Part shown: positions 58,433 to 64,000 of the stretch, piece after piece
How the letters are laid out: every line of letters begins with the position of its first letter
Position numbering within the stretch: position 1 is the first letter of the stretch
Source of the DNA: Sitta carolinensis
Lineage: Eukaryota; Chordata; Aves; Passeriformes; Sittidae
Length of the DNA: 64,000 bases
Direction: 5' to 3'
NCBI GenBank assembly: GCA_032173965.1
Contig: CM063287.1
Coordinates: forward strand, 10,545,859 to 10,609,858
Notes under the pieces: model-generated
Told to the model about the DNA's origin: nothing
Databases searched by the model: none
Seen by the model: the letters and a program-made list of their open reading frames with translations, nothing else
Position numbers and translations under genes: made by a program

Positions 58433-59254
58433 AAAAAAAATATCATCGTGCCTGTGTATTAGGCGTGGGTAAAGAAAACACAAACATGCAAAATAAATGT
58501 TTCTTTCCCTGAACAGCTCGTAGGAGGTGGCCGGAGCTCTGCTAGCATCCAGGTGGTCCTGGGCAGGTGACAGCAGTGACCCCAGCAGCCTGCAGGCCTG
58601 AGTCCCCACCAGTCCTGCTGCAAATGCCTTACAAGGAGCTCATCAAAAGACAGCACGGATCAGGCAGCCCGGTTCAGCAATGTGACCAAGCTACCAAAAC
58701 ATGATTAGGGGGTGTGGCAGTGCTTTTCAGAGGAAATGAGCAACTGCAGAAAGTCAGATACAATCTGGTTGCTTTCACTCCGGCAACCAGCACCTTGCAA
58801 TTCCTCTGCTCTGGAATGGGATAAATCTAGTGAAAATGAGTGACATTTGGAACACTATGTCAAGATCTGTGTTATGCCCAGCAACTAATGTCGCATGGGT
58901 GCTACACTCCAACACGTGCACATTGCATATTTTCACCAAAGGAAATTCTCCACTGTGGGAAAAACTCTGCCTAGCAATCTATTACGTGATGACAGTTCAG
59001 AACAGAATTCCAGCATACAGGTAGAAAGGATACCACAGATGCAGCAAGCTGAAAATGTGGCTCCTGACAGAGATACATAGGGGAGAAAATGGCACTGAGC
59101 AGAATACCAGTTTCTCATCACTGTCATGACGGGGGGGACACTGAGGCAGAGAAAACTTTTTGTCTGTTCTATAACAGGACAAGCTCTGCGGTCAAGTTAT
59201 TCCAACATGGCCATCACATAAATGTAACACCTTGGAATGGCAAGGTTTATCACA
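58433..59254. other. Non-coding DNA with GC-richer patch
   Basis: 58530-58700 is GC-richer (GGTGGCCGGAGC, CCAGGTGGTCCTGGGCAGG) without an assignable identity. CTGGTTGC at 58765-58772 and GCAACCAG at 58783-58790 form an 8 bp inverted repeat with a 10 nt spacer, echoing the X-box half sites about 350 bp upstream. Overlapping short frames at 58830-59182 are not genes. Confidence 0.4.
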
Positions 59255-59390
59255 AGAGAGTAGAACATTATTTGGAAGAGACTGATGGTGGTCATCAAAT
59301 CCAACCTCCTGGTCAATTTGGGGCTATAGCTGAAATCAGCCACAGCTCTGAGGCTTGCATACTTCCAGGGTGAGAGTCCAGAGCAGGCAG
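59255..59390 (-). mobile_element. Diverged CR1 3' remnant, antisense
   Basis: TTGGAAGAGACTGATGGTGG, GTCATCAAATCCAACCTCC and later CATACTTCCAGGGTGAGAG match the order of blocks at the inverted CR1 3' end (GGAAGGGACCT, TCATCNAGTCCAAC, GAATACTTCCAGGGATGGAG). Divergence is high and the distal boundary is uncertain. The sequence to about 59480 may be a continuation. Confidence 0.6.
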
Positions 59391-61094
59391 CCTCTCCTCA
59401 TCCTGAACCATCCACCCAAGGAGGAAACACATCTCCTGTTAAACCTTCCAGGAAGGGGACTGCATGGCTCCATGCTGGGGTTGAACCAGACATATGAAGA
59501 TGACAGGCCTGGTGTCCTATTGCTTGTCTCCAGAGAGAACGATTTGTCTTTATTTGACATTATACTGTTATTATATAAACCTTTATAGTTACGAATTAAA
59601 AAGATTGACTTACAAAAAATCTCTCACTTGACAGCAATACTTGTAGAAACTGACACTATTTGTTATGACTGAGGCATTTAAGACTATCACTGAAATTGGC
59701 TTAATTTCGAGTTAGACTGAAGAGAGTTTTATTTTCATCTCTTAGTCACCTTTTCCTACAAATATGTTGAGTCTGAAGATGAATTCTGATGAGACAGAAC
59801 TCAAATATTCATTTCCGTAAGTAAGGTGAAAATGGATTTGCATTTTGAAGCAAGCCAGGCAAAATCAGTTCTTTATAAATCACATCTTTAGGCACAGGGA
59901 AGTAAAAGCCTGTGGGTTTAACCTGTGAAATTCTGCACAGAACTTGGACATGCACCTCACATAGTAAAATAACCCTGCAGAGCAGCAATTTTGATTTGAA
60001 AACATTCATCCGCTGTTCTTAACACAGGTGAAAAAGGGAGGGAGAGGGAGGAATGATATTGTTACCACTCAATGGTCAGTGCTTCAAGGACAGCACTTGT
60101 TTCATACCCAAGCATGAGAGAAACAGAATAAAGTACTACATAGAATTCCCTGCATTGATCTTCATTGATCTTCACCTTCAGACTTACATTCTTTTTGTCT
60201 GTACGTGACTCCACTCAGTGAGGCATCAGCTTGACATTTTCATGGACTCATTCCCTCAGAGCTACAAGATTATTACAGTCCCTTTTAAATCATCCATAAG
60301 CACCACAGGGCTCACACAGTCTGTTAGGAATTGCATTCCTGTGTTTCAAACCCAAGACTTGCAGACCTCTACAGATACCTTCAACTAAAAGTCAGCTCCA
60401 TGAAGATCTAACATCCATGTTATACCATTGTCCATCCAAAAAAAGGAAACTACTGTAGCATTTTTTTTTTTATAATAACAATATTTTGACTATTCATATG
60501 TTAAATACACATAGATCCCAGCAAATCCATGGCTTTGGCGCCTACTTTCAGGCTCCTTTGGGGTTGGGGGTTCTTTCCCCTTAAAAGAAATCATGGCACT
60601 AAAGGAGAATAAACTGCAGATTTTCCCGGGAGGTTAGAATCATGTCATGAGTACAGAAGATTAAGTGCAAAGATAATTACTTCCCATCAACAAAAGCTCT
60701 TGCATGATTTCCTTAAAACATGGTGTGGTAAGCACTTAACTCCTATTAGATGCACACCAGTTCTACCAGAAACCTAATACCTACAACTGCTTTACTTAAC
60801 CACTAATTAGCCTGACAAAAAGGCACTGTTGCCCCAGCCTTGCTGCTCTATAGTCCACTGATTGTCACACCAGATGCTAATAGGCAACATACACTTCCCA
60901 TATTAATGTCTCTACCTGACACCTACAATGACTACATGGAAAACTTCCTTTTTCCCAGGTACAAAAGATTTCCTGACAGCATTACTTGCCAATTCCTCTC
61001 TTTTCACAGACTTCCTTGGGATTATTAAAAATATGTGGCATCACCACCAGGCTCAAATCCATTTCAAGGGATTGGTTTAACAAAGGCTGAACTT
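59391..61094. other. Non-coding DNA, nothing assigned
   Basis: Unique AT-rich sequence. A perfect 10 bp tandem duplication (CATTGATCTT) lies at 60153-60172 and a T-run near 60462-60471. No exon recognised. Confidence 0.45.
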
Positions 61095-61503
61095 CATCCA
61101 AAGAACAGCAATGAAGTGTGAAGGGTCTAGAGAACAAAACTTATGAAGTTTTGAAGAAAGTGAGGGGGTTTAGTCTGGAGGAAAGGAGGCTCAGGAAGAT
61201 CTTCTAGATCTCTGCAACAACCTGAAGGCAGTGGTGAGGGCAGGGGGTCATTGGTCTCTACTCCAGAGTAACAAGCAACAGGACAAGAGTTGCATCACAG
61301 GAGGGTTAAGCTGTATACCAGGAAAAATTTCTTCTGGGAAAGATTTATCAAGCATTGGAACAGGCTGCCCAGAGAAGTGGCTGAGTCACCAAACGTAGCT
61401 GCGACACTCAGGAACACAGTTTAGTGGTGGACTTGGCAGTGCTGGGTTAACAGCTGGCCTCTGTGATCTTGAAGGTCTTTTCCAAGCTAAAGGATTCTGT
61501 GAC
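61095..61503 (+). mobile_element. CR1 LINE 3' fragment, sense
   Basis: A clear CR1 tail of about 410 bp in sense orientation. Blocks in order are GAAGGGTCTAGAGAACAAAA, TTTAGTCTGGAGGAAAGGAG, CTGCAACAACCTGAAGGCAG, GGTCTCTACTCCAGAGTAAC, the AAAAATTTCTTCTGGGAAAG region, TCAAGCATTGGAACAGGCTG, CCCAGAGAAGTGGCTGAGTC, TTTAGTGGTGGACTTGGCAG, and TGATCTTGAAGGTCTTTTCC, ending GGATTCTGTGAC. Relative to the CR1 3' region it is nearly collinear. It is 5'-truncated and non-coding. Confidence 0.93.
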
Positions 61504-64000
61504 ATCAACACCACATTCATCCTCAAATCAGAGGTCATATTCCAACTGAGGACACTGCCACCCCAAGCCCACCAGTCTTCAATCTAGTCAGCTTCCAACA
61601 CAGGCAGCAGCTTCTGCTTCCAGACCTAAATAAATGACTAAAACAAAAGGGCCTGTGGCTATTGTACACTCAGGAGATATAAAGAATACTTGTTAATTTC
61701 CTAATCATTTCCCAAATAATTTTCACTAAGAAATGCTTCCTCCCACAACTGCAACGTATCTCAGCATGCATCACAAATAGCCTACACTGGGTGTTGAGCC
61801 TCCCTCCTGGAGCAAGCCTGCAGTCAGTTTTCACCCTCTTCTGCAAGAATCCCCTCCTCAACTCTGTTATCAGTCTGTTCTACTGCCAACAGCACTTTTA
61901 GTGTTTTCAAGGTAATCTACACAAGAGAAAAGTAATTTACCATGCACACTGACTGATATTTAGCTCTCAGCACACAGGCAAGAAAATCATCAAGGCAAAA
62001 AACATGTCTGATGTAGAACAGATAAAATAAAGCACGTCAAGAGAAGAATAAATTGTATGCCAAAATGTTGAGAGAGACAGACATGTTTTTTCTTTCTAAG
62101 ACATCTGCAAAGGAAACCTGGTATCAACTGAATCCAACTGCCTAGGTTAGGACATAATAAGGAAATGAACTTATATATAGCACAGTGCTCTCCATGTACC
62201 AGAATTACCCATGTGCTAAACAAGCCTAGAAAGCCTCGTGTGCTTTTTTTACTATCACACAGAGCTAGAAGTCTGAAAGGAATAATAAAAGAGAGGTCTC
62301 TTCTAGAGACTGCTTTGCAGATTAATTTGCATTTAGTATTTACCTAGTAAAAGAGGTGTGCCAGTTGGTAACATGACCAAGGAATAGGTTTGTGTATAAG
62401 AAAGAACTTCTAGAATGGCATTGTGCATTTCGGACTGTGTTGTTTTCTCTTAAAGGAAAGACCTTTACTTAGAAGTACAGAGACATGTTTCAATGCATCC
62501 TGACAACTTTTGTTTGTGTTCTCCCAGGAATGAGTTTGCAAATTCATAATAAAAAAGTTACTATTTTACTTAGCAAGAAATAACAAACTATTTCCCTCAC
62601 ATAACACAAACAGCATGGGGAAAATAGGACAAGAAGTGTACCCTCTTCCATAGGGAATTGCAAATCCATATCCAGTAGTGACTGCATCATACAAACAGAT
62701 TGCCAAATGTTTGGGGATTCACAAGAGGAGAGTCCACCAATCTGCAATGAATCACTTAAGAGCCAGTCAGAGTAGGAGCAAGGGCCACTTCTCCTTGGAA
62801 AGTGTGAGACAGCCCCTCTTTCAAAGAGAAGGCGGTGGGTAGGGAAATAGTCTATGAGTCCAAGAAAATCATTATGTGCTATAAATCTCCTTAAAAATTA
62901 AAGCAAATACTTGTCTTCTTAAATAAGTCTACCTTGAAAGAAGTGAAGCAAAATGACCCTAAAGTTTATAAGGCCTTTTAAAACCTATGGAGCAGTAACA
63001 TTTTAAATCCTACTAATCTGGTATTTATACCAGTATAAATAGCTTCCACATCCCTGTTCATGAACAGGCATGATTCATTTTACTTCTTGTACTCCCCCTT
63101 CCTTTTTCCTCTCCCTACAGGCATCTACTTTATTTCTAAGTGCAACTGTAAAGGAATGAGAAAAAAGCCTGAGAAAATTTAGAACTAAAATACTAGTTAT
63201 GCAACAGAAAATGCAAAGAAAAGGTGGAAAAATCCCAGGATAAGAATAAAACTCTAATCTTTGACCTAGGTTAGAATTCAATTCTGCAACGGTATTGCAG
63301 AGGCTGAGGACTATAAAACTGTAGTACATTATTTGCAGGATTCATAAGAGCTGCTTCCAATATAGGTGTTCTACTCAATTTCTTAAAGCATGAGTTCTGC
63401 AAAGCACTTGAACCTACAATTAACATTGTGTATGCTTAAGTCACACTGATTTTAAAGCAGTTTAGACACTGAGTATTTGCGGAATCAGAGGTGCCAGAGC
63501 CTGACTGTCAGCTGTCTGCGCTGTTTCAAGTGAGGCACTACATGCTTCAGATGAAGATCTGCAGAGAGACAGAGAAAAAGAAAGAAAGAAAAAATATACA
63601 ATTAACTGGATTTCTATTATTGCTACAACTGAAGAGATTTATTACAGGAGACAGAGAATAAGGACAAATAAATTGCAAATTTGTTAGGGAAATCACTCCA
63701 GTCAGAGAACTGAGAGTAAGGGTGAAAAAGAACCAAAATACATGGGGTAATATTTTTCAAGTCTTTTACACCAGGACAAACTGTACCTGAAATAAATCTC
63801 TGAAAGTTGCCAATCTTGCCAAATTTGTTCACAGGCAGCTCATTAGCTTTCAAGACACGCTGTCAGTACCCTGGCTGAGAGCACTATCAGTGGAGGCTGC
63901 AATGCCAAGCCAAGGTTCTGGGTTAAGTGGCTGTTAAAGGGAAGTTATTAATAGAGCACTCATTCTGTATATTATCGCTGCCATATCAATTACATCACTT
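61504..64000. other. Non-coding DNA, nothing assigned
   Basis: Unique AT-rich sequence to the window end. A very strong acceptor-like pyrimidine tract (CTTCCTTTTTCCTCTCCCTACAG, AG at 63119-63120) occurs on the + strand, but no good donor follows within the next 150 bp. An AAAG/AAAGA run lies near 63575-63595. Short frames on both strands are unsupported. Confidence 0.45.

Noticed and set aside
1..64000. tRNA, rRNA, CRISPR, bacterial or phage features and endogenous retroviral genes
   Set aside because: No cloverleaf with A/B boxes, no spaced direct-repeat array, no operon-like coding density and no gag/pol/env-like open frame was seen on either strand.

Overview
This window is eukaryotic, AT-rich, almost entirely non-coding DNA, most likely from a bird. 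The clearest evidence is a set of seven 5'-truncated CR1 LINE fragments. Several show the avian-type 3' end: a ...GACCTTNNAGATCATC... block, followed in the sense direction by degenerate ATTCTATG repeats. The 15.2 kb and 61.1 kb copies resemble CR1 subfamilies familiar from neoavian genomes. I see no Alu, L1 or B1 type elements. No bacterial features (operons, ribosome binding sites, CRISPR arrays, insertion sequences) are present. None of the short open frames encodes a protein I recognise, and the longest ones are products of GC-rich or simple-repeat sequence.

Layout. 1-10.9 kb: AT-rich non-coding DNA with two CR1 fragments, a homeodomain-motif-rich candidate conserved element near 5 kb and a TA microsatellite at 9.94-10.02 kb. 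10.9-11.54 kb: the one strong genic landmark. A TATA box (11002) lies at the edge of a compact CpG island (about 10.99-11.46 kb), followed by a probable first exon that ends at a near-consensus splice donor (AAG|GTAAGAG, GT at 11539) on the + strand. The leader carries overlapping upstream ORFs. The gene is not identifiable from this exon alone. 11.54-64 kb: probably the first intron of that gene or, if the transcript is short, intergenic DNA. It holds five more CR1 fragments, an AAGGG pentanucleotide array (18.76-18.90 kb), three 23-25 nt A/T homopolymers within 4 kb (47.4-51.4 kb), an isolated GC-rich patch ending in an A-rich tract (34.07-34.32 kb), and several 100-400 bp stretches whose composition and motif density look like developmental enhancers.

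How it may work together: one TATA plus CpG-island promoter followed by tens of kilobases of non-coding DNA with scattered TAAT-rich, RFX-like and T-box-like blocks is the usual architecture of a vertebrate developmental or neuronal gene with a long 5' intron. That reading is inference. Conservation of the candidate enhancers and the existence of a spliced transcript cannot be checked here. I did not find a previously undescribed biological system. The most checkable items are the first exon with its uORF cluster, three candidate downstream or upstream exons, and the enhancer-like blocks.
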